This document shows positions 46,297 through 54,529 of a stretch of 64,000 bases of DNA, piece by piece (the first letter of the stretch is position 1; every line of letters starts with the position of its first letter). The translations under genes and the position numbers were made by a program. The DNA is from Hoeflea phototrophica DFL-43 (GTDB taxonomy: Bacteria; Pseudomonadota; Alphaproteobacteria; Rhizobiales; Rhizobiaceae): NCBI RefSeq assembly GCF_000154705.2, contig NZ_CM002917.1, positions 4,369,408 to 4,433,407 of the forward strand. The letters are read 5' to 3'. Below the pieces are notes generated by a model. That model made no database searches and was not told where the DNA came from. It worked only from the letters and a program-made list of their open reading frames with translations.

Positions 46297-46395
46297 GGAC
46301 GCGCAGGCACGCGCCTAGAACAGAACTTGGTCAATCCCGCCATCCGCACAGAACATCCCCATCGGGCCTTTAACGCCCTTTTTAACCAACAGCTA

Positions 46396-46617
46396 TCAGT
46401 CTTCGTCGGGAAGCTGGCGGGCCTCTGAGACCAGCATGATCGGGATTCCATCTCGCACCGGATAGGCGAGCCGCGCACGTTCGGAAATCAATTCGTTCTG
46501 CTCGGAATCATATTTCAGAGGACCGTAGGTGAGTGGGCAAACCAGAAGCTCGAGCATCTTGACGTCCACAGATCCAACGGATCGCACAGCCCGTGCCGGT
46601 TCGCTCTTCTTGCTCAT
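46396..46617 (-). CDS. Trm112 family protein
   Basis: A 73-residue protein. The Trm112 core is seen in [42 protein letters not shown]. Only one cysteine of the zinc-binding pair remains (LVCPLT), as in many bacterial short forms. In eukaryotes and archaea Trm112 activates methyltransferases; the bacterial role is less clear. It is the third gene of the cnoX-LON-Trm112 group, 15 bp after the LON gene. Confidence 0.9.
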   Translation of the reverse strand: MSKKSEPARAVRSVGSVDVKMLELLVCPLTYGPLKYDSEQNELISERARLAYPVRDGIPIMLVSEARQLPDED

Positions 46618-46632
46618 TCCAGTATCATATTC

Positions 46633-47310
46633 CTATTGCAGGACCCGGTCATAATCATCGCCATCGCGCGCCAGTGCAATCTCGGTGATTGCGACCAGCG
46701 TTTCGGCGCGGGTCTTGGTGTCTCCGGCTTCCAGAAGCGCTTGTTTCTCCGCCGGTCCATAGGGTGACATCATCGACAGCGAATTGACCAGCGAAACTGT
46801 GCTGGCACGTTCGACCGAACTCCAGTCTGCTTCCAGATTGTTGGCGTCGAGATAGGCCCGGAAACTGTCGAGCAGCGCCTTTCGATCCACATCTGCGCCA
46901 TCATCGGCGGCGTCGAGATCAGACCCAAACGGGGCGATCGCACAGACGCGGTAGGGCCTGCCGTCCTGGCTCAACTCCTCAAGCACACGGAACCGGCAGA
47001 TGCCGCCCAGCGTGATTACGTACCGGCCATCTCCGGTTTCGCCAAGCGATGTGATCCGCCCCAGACACCCGACTGAACACAGATCCTTGACCGGCCCCGG
47101 GCTGTTGCCGCCATTCTCGAGCGCAGGCTGGATGATGCCGATCACCCGGTCGGAAACCAGCGCATCATCGAACATCGCCAGGTACCGCGGTTCGAAAATA
47201 TTGAGCGGCAATTGCGCCCCGGGCAGCAGCAAGGCACCAGAAAGCGGGAACACCGGTACCTGCTCCGGAACATCCGCTACGGTCCGATAGGATTTGTTGC
47301 CAACCTGCAT
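46633..47310 (-). CDS. LON substrate-binding domain protein
   Basis: A 225-residue protein containing only the N-terminal domain of Lon protease (about 15-205), without ATPase or protease parts. The block VPVFPLSGALLLPGAQLPLNIFEPRYLAMFDDAL is diagnostic. Such stand-alone domains are common next to cnoX in alphaproteobacteria; the function is unknown, possibly protein quality control. The ATG at 47310 fits homologues; the long upstream extension overlaps cnoX in another frame. Confidence 0.92.
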   Translation of the reverse strand: MQVGNKSYRTVADVPEQVPVFPLSGALLLPGAQLPLNIFEPRYLAMFDDALVSDRVIGIIQPALENGGNSPGPVKDLCSVGCLGRITSLGETGDGRYVITLGGICRFRVLEELSQDGRPYRVCAIAPFGSDLDAADDGADVDRKALLDSFRAYLDANNLEADWSSVERASTVSLVNSLSMMSPYGPAEKQALLEAGDTKTRAETLVAITEIALARDGDDYDRVLQ

Positions 47311-47392
47311 GCCTGTCCGCCTTGCTTGTTCTACCACTGCAAATGTGGAGCGAGACGCAAGTTTCTCAAGGGCCTCCAGGTGATTCCCGGTA

Positions 47393-48394
47393 TCACGAGA
47401 ACAGCAACGATGAGAGTTGCCGCCTCGCCGACAGCGTCGCCGGATCAACCGGGCCCCAGGCTTCGAAGAATTCGAGCAGGGCCTTGCGCGCCGCCTCGTC
47501 TTCCCACTTACGGTCCTTGCGCATGATCGTGAACAGCTCCTCCGCGGCAGCGTCGCGATGACCCTTGGCGTTGAGGATTTTGGCAAATTGCAGCCGCGCC
47601 TCATGATCATCCGGGTTTTTCGCAAGACGCGCCTCGAGTTCAACCGGGTCGCCCAGCTGAGCCACTTCGCGCGCCATTTCCAGCCGTTTGATCACCGAAG
47701 CGACCTCCGGATCCTTGCGCCCCTCCGCATCAATCACCGCCAGCATCTGTTCGGCGCGATCCAGATCGCCCATTTCCATCATGCAGGCCGCAAGGCCGGC
47801 CGCGGCGCCGGCATGACCTGACTGCATCTGCAAGATGGCGGCAAAGCCCTGGGCCGCCTGCTCCATGTTGCCATCCGCCATAGCCGCCCGCGATTGCTCC
47901 AGAACAGCTTCTATCTGGGCTTCGGCCGGGGAAACGCCCGGAGGCCCGGCGACCTTTTCAATAAATTCGCGGATCTGGCTGTCCGGCAGAGCGCCCATGA
48001 ACCCGTCGACCGGCTTGCCACCGGAGAAGGCGACCACGGCAGGGATCGACTGAATGCCCATCTGACCCGGAATGGCCGGATGATCATCAATGTTGAGCTT
48101 GACCAGCTTGACCCGGCCTCCGGACTCTTGCACAGCCTTTTCGATAACCGGGGTCAACTGCTTGCAAGGACCGCACCACGGCGCCCAGAAATCAACCAGC
48201 ACCGTGACATCCTGCGAGGCCTGGATCACGTCTGCGGTAAAATCGGCTGTTGTGGTATCTTTGATAAGATCGCCACCGGCCTGACCCGGTTGCCCTGACA
48301 CGGCAGGTGCCGTCTGCGGCTTGTCGCCAAACGTCACATTCCCGCTCATCTGGGCGCCAGATGCCGGTGCATAGGGATTTTCAAAATCGCTCAT
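47393..48394 (-). CDS. cnoX: Thioredoxin-TPR chaperedoxin (CnoX/YbbN family)
   Basis: A 333-residue protein: a disordered N-terminus (1-45), a thioredoxin domain (about 48-155) with an active WCGPC site (Cys74, Cys77), and a C-terminal TPR region (about 165-330). Unlike E. coli CnoX, which lacks the redox pair, this one keeps CGPC as in Caulobacter, so it may act both as holdase and as oxidoreductase, passing clients to GroEL. First gene of the cnoX-LON-Trm112 group. Confidence 0.92.
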   Translation of the reverse strand: MSDFENPYAPASGAQMSGNVTFGDKPQTAPAVSGQPGQAGGDLIKDTTTADFTADVIQASQDVTVLVDFWAPWCGPCKQLTPVIEKAVQESGGRVKLVKLNIDDHPAIPGQMGIQSIPAVVAFSGGKPVDGFMGALPDSQIREFIEKVAGPPGVSPAEAQIEAVLEQSRAAMADGNMEQAAQGFAAILQMQSGHAGAAAGLAACMMEMGDLDRAEQMLAVIDAEGRKDPEVASVIKRLEMAREVAQLGDPVELEARLAKNPDDHEARLQFAKILNAKGHRDAAAEELFTIMRKDRKWEDEAARKALLEFFEAWGPVDPATLSARRQLSSLLFS

Positions 48395-48444
48395 GGTCTG
48401 CTTCCGTGCATTGAATAGGATTTCACTGGTTTAAACGTCGTGTT

Positions 48445-48951
48445 TCAGGTCGACACTTTCAAGATCATCGGTTCATGGCCTGTATCGGCGAGAAAACGCT
48501 TCAGATCCTCCCGCGCGATTGAAGTGGTTGCCTCATTGATCAGCGGATGCGCATTGATGATGTCATACTCCATCAGCGGCGCGTCAATGACGATTGTCAC
48601 ATCATGGCCGGGATCATTGATGGCCGAAAAGATGGTCACCGAGCCCGGCGCCACGCCGAGTTTCTCCATCAGGGCTTCATGTTTACCAAAAGACACCCGC
48701 CCACTGGCCCCGATCAGGGTGTGAATGGTCCTGAGATTGACCTCGGCATTTTCTTCCAGGGTGACCAGGAAATACCGTCCCTTCTTGTCCTTGAGGAACA
48801 GGTTCTTGGTGTGACCGCCAGGGATCTGATCGCGCAGCCCTTGGGACTCGGCAACCGTGAACACCGGCGGATGCTCCATGGTGCTGTGGGTGATGTTGAG
48901 CGCATCAAGGCGGTCAAAAAGGTCTTTGCGTGTCTTGGGTATCGATGTCAT
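48445..48951 (-). CDS. Prolyl-tRNA-editing deacylase (ProXp-ala/PrdX type)
   Basis: A 168-residue YbaK/INS-domain protein. Blocks include HPPVFTVAESQGLRDQIPGGHTKNLFLKDKKG, with the catalytic Lys, and the GASGRVSFG motif. Length and the N-terminal FDRLDALNITHSTMEHP fit the ProXp-ala (PrdX) group that clears Ala-tRNA(Pro), rather than the shorter YbaK. The gene is single. Confidence 0.88.
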   Translation of the reverse strand: MTSIPKTRKDLFDRLDALNITHSTMEHPPVFTVAESQGLRDQIPGGHTKNLFLKDKKGRYFLVTLEENAEVNLRTIHTLIGASGRVSFGKHEALMEKLGVAPGSVTIFSAINDPGHDVTIVIDAPLMEYDIINAHPLINEATTSIAREDLKRFLADTGHEPMILKVST

Positions 48952-49306
48952 GGGCAGAGGCTCACCGGCAATTCAAAGGGCAGTCTTGGAGATTTCAAAT
49001 GCGAAAATGGTGGGTTTCGCATTGATTGGCAAAACCGCGCCTTCCCGCTTGATCCCTTGATAGGCAACCCGGCCATGCTTCGCAATGGCCGGGCGGGCGC
49101 TGGGTTCCCGACCGCGGACGTCTGCGCGGCCTTTGTCTGGCGCCAAATCAGCCCGCGGCCCGCCGCTTTGCAGCACTCTTGTGACATCACATGCACGGGG
49201 CTGAAATTTCCCTGTTGCAATTCATTTCAGCTTGCGCCATATAGCGCCGGTCCGAGCCCTTTGGGGAACGGAACTCCGGTCCGGATACCCACGGATCAGA
49301 TGATGA
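48952..49306. other. Intergenic region upstream of tRNA-Gly
   Basis: This 355-bp stretch has no ORF with gene-like features. The right part holds a candidate promoter for the tRNA gene (TTGCAA at 49215, CATATA at 49238). The left part (48960-49200) has no recognisable element. Confidence 0.6.
49215..49243 (+). promoter_or_regulatory. Candidate promoter of tRNA-Gly
   Basis: TTGCAA (49215-49220) and CATATA (49238-49243) are spaced 17 bp. Transcription would start near 49250, about 57 bp upstream of the mature tRNA end. Confidence 0.45.
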
Positions 49307-49381
49307 GCGGGCGTAGCTCAGGGGTAGAGCACAACCTTGCCAAGGTTGGGGTCGGGCGTTCGAATCGCCTCGCCCGCTCCA
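49307..49381 (+). tRNA. tRNA-Gly (GCC)
   Basis: A full cloverleaf is present: acceptor stem GCGGGCG / CGCCCGC, D arm GCTCAGGGGTAGAGC, anticodon stem CAACC/GGTTG with loop TTGCCAA (anticodon GCC at 49339-49341), and T arm GGCG-TTCGAAT-CGCC. The 3' CCA is encoded (49379-49381), and a TTTTT run follows at 49383. Confidence 0.97.
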
Positions 49382-49588
49382 GTTTTTCCGGAAACACAGT
49401 CTTGAGCCGGTCTGACCGCCTTGTGCGGCAGCGATCGGTTTGATCGACATCAACGCGCGGCCCGCCCGGATTTCAGACGCTGTTCGCAGCCAAGAGCCAA
49501 TTCCCGGCGATCAAACGCGGTCGGCCCGATCAGGTCCACGGAAGGAGCAGAGACTTGCAGTTATGTCCCTCATATCCGGCGGCGCATC

Positions 49589-50023
49589 ATGATTGTTGAA
49601 CTCGCCATCGGCACCGTGACCATCATTACCTCAATGACAGTCATGATCGGGTTTGTTCTGATCGCGCTGCGTCTGGTGCGCAATGCGGAAGACAATTATG
49701 CCGATCACCGGCCGGCATTGTGGCAATTTTTCCTGATGCTCGCGGTCACGGTGGCGCTGGTTCTTGGGACCAACACCGTCTGCGTCTGGCTTTGGGCCGG
49801 GCTATTCCGTGTTCTCGGCGTGTTTGCGACGCTTGAAGAGGCAGTCTATTTTTCCATGGTGTCCTTCACCACGGTCGGTTACGGCGATGTGGTGGTGGAC
49901 AAGGGCTGGCGAATTCTCTCAGGCTTCGTCGCAGTCAACGGGCTTTTGGCCTTTGGAATTTTCACCGCGGTGCTGATCGAGGTCATTCGAAGCCTGTCCA
50001 ACCGTTACATGCCGCGGGGCTGA
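49589..50023 (+). CDS. Two-TM potassium-channel-like protein
   Basis: A 144-residue membrane protein with an N-terminal hydrophobic segment (about 5-29), two pore-region helices (about 46-70 and 105-130) and the selectivity filter TTVGYGD (94-100) in between. It is an ion-channel domain without a regulatory RCK domain. Start choice is weak: the ATG at 49589 lacks a clear ribosome binding site and overlaps the stop of a 9-codon ORF (49563-49592). Confidence 0.82.
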   Translation: MIVELAIGTVTIITSMTVMIGFVLIALRLVRNAEDNYADHRPALWQFFLMLAVTVALVLGTNTVCVWLWAGLFRVLGVFATLEEAVYFSMVSFTTVGYGDVVVDKGWRILSGFVAVNGLLAFGIFTAVLIEVIRSLSNRYMPRG

Positions 50024-50136
50024 ACCCGCGCGATTGCAAGGCATTTGGCCGCCGCCCACTCGAAAGCGTGTCATCATTTGCCTATATGAAGCTCCAGAGG
50101 GCTCTTTGCGGCCCACCCGAAGTAACAGGACATTCC

Positions 50137-50559
50137 ATGGCGCGCAGCGATCAGACCGGAGATTGGCAGGGACGGCATGCGCCGAGCCTGAGCGTTTTCG
50201 AATCGATTGCCATCGATTCCTATGCACGTCTGCCCGACCACTTTCGCGCGCTCACCGGCGAACTTTCGATCGTGGTGGAAGATTTCCCCGATGACGAGAT
50301 CTTCGAGGATATGGGGCTGGAAACACCGTTCGATCTGCTCGGCCTGTTTGAGGGACGCGGCCTTTCGGAGCGCTTCACCATCGAAACCGGCGAGCTGCCC
50401 AACCGGATCATGCTCTACCGGCGTCCGATCATCGACTATTGGGCCGAGAACGACGAAACCCTGGGCGACATCATCACCCATGTGCTGATTCACGAGATCG
50501 GTCACCATTTCAGCATGTCTGACGACGACATCGAGCGCATCGAGGCCGCGGCGGAATAA
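50137..50559 (+). CDS. Zincin-like metallopeptidase family protein (PF06262 type)
   Basis: A 140-residue protein with HEIGHHF (His119, Glu120, His123) near the C-terminus and upstream LPNRIMLYRRPI and FDLLGLF blocks, typical of the small predicted Zn-dependent peptidase family once called DUF1025. Substrate and role are unknown. The ATG at 50137 has AGGA; an in-frame upstream start adds 23 residues of no conserved character. Confidence 0.87.
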   Translation: MARSDQTGDWQGRHAPSLSVFESIAIDSYARLPDHFRALTGELSIVVEDFPDDEIFEDMGLETPFDLLGLFEGRGLSERFTIETGELPNRIMLYRRPIIDYWAENDETLGDIITHVLIHEIGHHFSMSDDDIERIEAAAE

Positions 50560-50571
50560 GAAGCCCTCGCT

Positions 50572-51747
50572 TCAGTCCGCTGTCTGCTCGCCGCACAGGT
50601 CACGGGCAATATGCTCGAATATCGCCACTCCGGGACCGATCAACTCGTCAGGAAAATCAAAATCGGGATTGTGCAGCCTTGGATGGTCCTCACCCGAGCC
50701 AAGCACGAAAAGCGCCGCTTTCGCCACGCTGCCAAACCGGCCGAAATCTTCCGACCAGCGGTACGGATCGCCAACCTCGACACGCCCCGCCCCAAGCGCC
50801 AATGCAGCGGCTTCAATGCTGGCGACAGCATCCTCATGATTGTGGCCGGCAGCGAAACCCTCATGGCGGTCAAGGGAAACACCCAACCCACCGGCATCCG
50901 CCAGGCGATGGACAAGCTTTTCCGCTTCATCCATCAGCTGGGCCTGCATTTCGTCATCGATAGCCCGGATGGTGACCCAGATATCGGCTTCGCCGGGAGC
51001 GATCCCGAAGGCAGCCTCGCCAAGCCGCGCATGCGAAAGCGTGACCAGCGAATGCCCCGGAATGTGGCCGAGCGTTTCGGGGAGTGCCGGCAGCGCATCC
51101 ATCAGCCGGCCCATCACCGCAGCCGGGCTCAGCCCCGCCTCGGGCTGCGCCGCATGCGCGGTACGGCCCGAAAGCCGGACCGCCAGTCCCTCGGATGCAA
51201 AGGTGAACGGGCCGGGCCGCACGCCCACCGCACCCAGCGGCAGACCGGGCAGATTGTGAAGCGCAAAGGCGAAATCCGGCTTGATCCTCTTAAAACGCGG
51301 ATCGGCAATCACATCGGCTGCCCCGGCCCCGGTTTCTTCCGCGGGCTGGAACAGCAAGATCACTTTGCCGCGCGTTGGACGGTTTTCGGCAAGCTGCATC
51401 GCAAGCCCGCACAGGATCGCCATATGCCCGTCATGGCCGCACAGGTGCCCCTTGCCCTCGATTTCCGAACGCCAACCGAAGCTCGAAATCTCGGTAATCG
51501 GCAAACCATCAAGTTCACAGCGGAAAAGAACCGCCGGGCCATCGGCTCCACTGTCATAGATCGCAGCAACCCCATGGCTTCCAAGTTCCGTGAGGATCTC
51601 GTCGGGTTGGTGGCGCTTCAGTTCAGCGACAATATGAGCAGCGGTTTCGCTTTCCTGGCCTGAAAGCTCGGGCCGGCGGTGCAGGGCATGGCGCAGGGTG
51701 ACCAGTTCAGCCGGCGCCGTCCGTCTTAGCAAAGCGGTCAAGGTCAC
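50572..51747 (-). CDS. M20-family amidohydrolase (hippurate hydrolase-like)
   Basis: A 391-residue peptidase/amidohydrolase. The start LVTLRHALHRRPELSGQE, the metal-site GKGHLCGHDGHMA (about 98-110) and FQPAEETGAG (about 135-144) are the standard IAA-amino-acid/hippurate hydrolase blocks, and a lid domain follows. It likely removes an N-acyl group from an amino acid. Its ATG overlaps the DUF1737 stop by four bases, so it is the last gene of a coupled operon. Confidence 0.92.
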   Translation of the reverse strand: MTLTALLRRTAPAELVTLRHALHRRPELSGQESETAAHIVAELKRHQPDEILTELGSHGVAAIYDSGADGPAVLFRCELDGLPITEISSFGWRSEIEGKGHLCGHDGHMAILCGLAMQLAENRPTRGKVILLFQPAEETGAGAADVIADPRFKRIKPDFAFALHNLPGLPLGAVGVRPGPFTFASEGLAVRLSGRTAHAAQPEAGLSPAAVMGRLMDALPALPETLGHIPGHSLVTLSHARLGEAAFGIAPGEADIWVTIRAIDDEMQAQLMDEAEKLVHRLADAGGLGVSLDRHEGFAAGHNHEDAVASIEAAALALGAGRVEVGDPYRWSEDFGRFGSVAKAALFVLGSGEDHPRLHNPDFDFPDELIGPGVAIFEHIARDLCGEQTAD

Positions 51748-51950
51748 TGTTCCCCGAGTTCCATGTCAGGACTGTAGTCCTTGCCCTCAACCTCTTTGGT
51801 AACAGCCTGGCCACATTGCATCAGCCCGGTTTCCGCATTGAAGGCATAGGCCGGCGAGCCGTGCAGCTCCCAGCCTTTCGACAGTGCGAGACTGACCTTG
51901 TGGCAAAAGGCCGAATCATCGGGTCCGGTCAGCAATCGATAGAGTTTCAT
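51744..51950 (-). CDS. DUF1737 domain protein
   Basis: A 68-residue protein starting MKLYRLLTGPDDSAFCHKVSLAL and continuing GWELHGSPAYAFN, the DUF1737 pattern. Function is unknown. It overlaps the preceding CoA-lyase stop and the following M20 start by four bases each (ATGA), which places it between two enzymes in one translationally coupled operon. Confidence 0.85.
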   Translation of the reverse strand: MKLYRLLTGPDDSAFCHKVSLALSKGWELHGSPAYAFNAETGLMQCGQAVTKEVEGKDYSPDMELGEQ

Positions 51951-52876
51951 GTGTTCCCCTCTCCCTGGTCCCTGAGATCAATGCGCCGGGCCTTTTCCAT
52001 CACCCGTTCGGCGATCTCCAGATGCAGCCGTTCGACCATCCGCCCGTCAAGGCTGATGACACCGCGATCGCGATTGCCGGCCTCTGCATAGGCATCGATG
52101 ATGGCCTTGGCTTCAGCGCGCCGCTTGGCATCGACACCAAAAATCGCGTTGACCACCCCGATCTGACCGGGATGGATCAGCGTCTTGCCGTCAAACCCCA
52201 TGGCCTGGCCATCGCGGGCTTCCGCCGCCAATCCGTCGAGATCCTTGAAATCATTGTAGACGCCATCCAGCACATCGAGCCCGTAGGCACGCGCGGCGAG
52301 CACGATCTGCATCAGCCATGTGCCAAGCCAGGGCCGGCCCGGAAGGTCTGCAACCCCGGTTTCCTTGATCAGATCATTGCCGCCAACCACGAAACAATCG
52401 AGCCGCGCGCCATCGGTCCGCGCCGCCTGCGCGATCCGGCCGGCATTCATCACTCCGAGCGGGGTCTCGATCATCGCCCAGAGACGCAGGCTTGCAGGCG
52501 CATCCGTCTGCTCCAGCGCATCCTCAACCGCGACGATGTCCTCCGGTGACTCGACTTTCGGAATCAGGATCGCATCGGGACGGCAGCCGCGCGCAGCCAG
52601 CAGGTCCTCACCGCCCCAGGGTGATGACAGCGTATTGATGCGTATGATCTTTTCCATACCCTCCGGCAATTCCGCCGCGCGCCCATCCTTGAAGAAGGCG
52701 CGCACCGCCTCCCGCGCGTCATGTTTGGCGCCGGGGGCGACCGAATCCTCGAGATCCAGGATCACGCTGTCGCATCCCAGAGCCGGCAGCTTTGCCAATG
52801 CACGAGAATTGCCTGCCGGCAGGTAGAGAGCCGAACGGCGCGGGCGGGCGGGTCTTGAGGGTGATGTCTGGGTCAT
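51947..52876 (-). CDS. CoA ester lyase (HpcH/HpaI, CitE/MclA-like)
   Basis: A 309-residue TIM-barrel enzyme. RRSALYLPAGNSRALAKLPALGCDSVILDLEDSVAPGAK opens it, with the metal-site Glu in WAMIETPLGVMNA and Asp-rich VGGNDLIKE, then MGFDGKTLIHPGQI. Members cleave malyl-CoA, citramalyl-CoA or beta-methylmalyl-CoA; the exact substrate is unclear. The ATG at 52876 fits homologues. First gene of the HpcH-DUF1737-M20 operon. Confidence 0.92.
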   Translation of the reverse strand: MTQTSPSRPARPRRSALYLPAGNSRALAKLPALGCDSVILDLEDSVAPGAKHDAREAVRAFFKDGRAAELPEGMEKIIRINTLSSPWGGEDLLAARGCRPDAILIPKVESPEDIVAVEDALEQTDAPASLRLWAMIETPLGVMNAGRIAQAARTDGARLDCFVVGGNDLIKETGVADLPGRPWLGTWLMQIVLAARAYGLDVLDGVYNDFKDLDGLAAEARDGQAMGFDGKTLIHPGQIGVVNAIFGVDAKRRAEAKAIIDAYAEAGNRDRGVISLDGRMVERLHLEIAERVMEKARRIDLRDQGEGNT

Positions 52877-53128
52877 GCTGTCTCGAAAACGGTCTGTGTA
52901 TCCGTTGAATAGCACATGCGGTTCGTCCGGGAATCGGGTTGGCGGTCCCGAAATATATTGCTGCGCATATTCACGATGGAAATCCCGCCTCGCTGTTTGC
53001 CGAAACCGCTTTATTGCCCCGCCAGCATCACCTTGCAAGGGCCACAAGAAGGCGGACTGCGTCTGCAGGCTATTGAACAGGCAATTTCCAATCCCCACAT
53101 CATCATCATGAACAAGGGAACGATCGTC

Positions 53129-53380
53129 ATGAGAAAGCTCGTCGCAGTCTTTGCAGGCCTTGGCCTGATCATTGCAGCCTTTGCAGGCCTTGCTCTGGCC
53201 TTTGTGATCGGCATCGCTGCCGCCGGCGCCATGCTGGTTGGACGCTTGACCGGGCGGCTTGGGCCGAGCGCACCTGGATGGCGCGCCGCAACGCAACGCG
53301 CTGCACCGGGCGGGCACAAGTCCCATACCAGGGACTACCGGGTCTGGAACGACGGTCGCGGCACCATTATCGACATGTAA
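53129..53380 (+). CDS. Small membrane-anchored protein
   Basis: An 83-residue protein with one hydrophobic segment (about 3-40), then a basic Pro/Gly-rich part ending VWNDGRGTIIDM. The ATG at 53129 has AAGGGAA upstream; an ATG at 53108 is the alternative. I do not recognise a characterised family. A long imperfect hairpin lies 12 bp after the stop. Confidence 0.65.
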   Translation: MRKLVAVFAGLGLIIAAFAGLALAFVIGIAAAGAMLVGRLTGRLGPSAPGWRAATQRAAPGGHKSHTRDYRVWNDGRGTIIDM

Positions 53381-53391
53381 GTCAATCTCTT

Positions 53392-53437
53392 CTGTCATAA
53401 GGGCATGCCCTGGTCCATTGGGGCATGCGACTGACAG
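53392..53437. other. Long two-part hairpin after the small membrane protein gene
   Basis: CTGTCA (53392-53397) pairs with TGACAG (53432-53437), and GCATGCCC (53403-53410) with GGGCATGC (53421-53428). There is no T-run on either side, so it is not a standard intrinsic terminator. It may be an mRNA processing or protein-binding element. Confidence 0.45.
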
Positions 53438-53598
53438 CCATCCTCTCCGTTCGCAGTCTGTTCGGTGTTTTCGTCCGTAAAACCCGATCAACAATGCTTT
53501 GATGATTCTGTTATTGGCGGGAAGTAACGCCGGGGCTCTTCTTTTTCGGCACTTTGTTTGTTAAATGCTCCGGCAGAGACAGACAGGACCTTCAAGCC

Positions 53599-54204
53599 AT
53601 GCAGAAATTTGACCGCCTCACCGGCGTTGCCGCTCCGCTCCCGGTCGTCAACATCGACACCGACATGATAATCCCCAAGGATTATCTCAAGACCATCAAG
53701 CGCACCGGCCTGGGCAAGGGCCTGTTTGCGGAAGCGCGCTACAATGAGGATGGCACCGAGAACCCGGAATTCGTGCTCAACAAGCCGGCATGGCGCAATG
53801 CCTCAATCCTGGTTGCGGGCGACAATTTTGGCTGCGGCTCGTCACGTGAGCATGCACCCTGGGCGCTGCTCGATTTCGGCATCCGCTGCGTGATCTCGAC
53901 CAGCTTTGCCGATATCTTCTACAACAACTGCTTCAAGAACGGCATTCTGCCGATTGTCGTCAGCCAGGAAAACCTCGACAAGCTGATGGACGATGCGCGG
54001 CGCGGCGCCAATGCCACCGTGTCGATCGATCTCGAGGCGCAGGAAATCCACGGACCCGATGGCGGTGTGATCGGGTTTGATGTCGACGCGTTCAAGAAGC
54101 ACTGTCTCCTCAATGGCCTCGATGACATCGGTCTGACCCTCGAGAAGGCCAGCGCCATCGACAGCTACGAAACCAAGGCCGGGCAAAACCGGCCCTGGCT
54201 CTAG
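53599..54204 (+). CDS. leuD: 3-isopropylmalate dehydratase small subunit
   Basis: A 201-residue protein. [28 protein letters not shown] at the start and [26 protein letters not shown] (about 78-103) are the standard LeuD blocks. With LeuC (not in the window) it isomerises 2- to 3-isopropylmalate in leucine synthesis. It is 68 bp upstream of the ACP gene. Confidence 0.96.
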   Translation: MQKFDRLTGVAAPLPVVNIDTDMIIPKDYLKTIKRTGLGKGLFAEARYNEDGTENPEFVLNKPAWRNASILVAGDNFGCGSSREHAPWALLDFGIRCVISTSFADIFYNNCFKNGILPIVVSQENLDKLMDDARRGANATVSIDLEAQEIHGPDGGVIGFDVDAFKKHCLLNGLDDIGLTLEKASAIDSYETKAGQNRPWL

Positions 54205-54272
54205 GCTGTCAGCCAGCCTCAACACGCAAACAACAAGAAAATGCGTTGAGGCGCACGCGGGAGGAAACACTG

Positions 54273-54527
54273 ATGTCGGACACTGTCGAAACCTCAACGA
54301 TCGCCTTGATCGCCACCGCAGGCGAAGTTGAGCCTGGCGAGATCAGCCGTGAAACGGAGCTTTCGGAGCTCGAAATCGATTCCCTCGCCCTGACCGAGAT
54401 CGTCATGGAGATCGAGGATGAGCACGATATCGAGATCGATCTGAACACCGCGGAAGCCTGGGAAACACTCAAGACCGTTGGCGATCTGATCGACATGGTC
54501 AAGAAAATCATCGCGGCGCAGCACTGA
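54273..54527 (+). CDS. Acyl carrier protein
   Basis: An 84-residue acidic ACP with the phosphopantetheine-attachment motif LEIDSLALTEIV (Ser37). It has GGAGG at good spacing. It is not the usual acpP next to fabF/fabG, and its helix 2 differs from AcpP (DSLALTEIVMEIED). The ketosynthase gene starts two bases after its stop, so the two work together. Confidence 0.9.
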   Translation: MSDTVETSTIALIATAGEVEPGEISRETELSELEIDSLALTEIVMEIEDEHDIEIDLNTAEAWETLKTVGDLIDMVKKIIAAQH

Positions 54528-54529
54528 TC

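Noticed and set aside
46371..46388. TTAA-N8-TTAA, possible CtrA box near the Trm112 gene end
   Set aside because: Spacing is 8 rather than 7 and it lies downstream of a gene, not in a promoter.
49563..49592. Nine-codon ORF overlapping the channel gene start
   Set aside because: Too short to judge, and the ribosome binding site is 15 bases away; could be a coupling leader but not supported.
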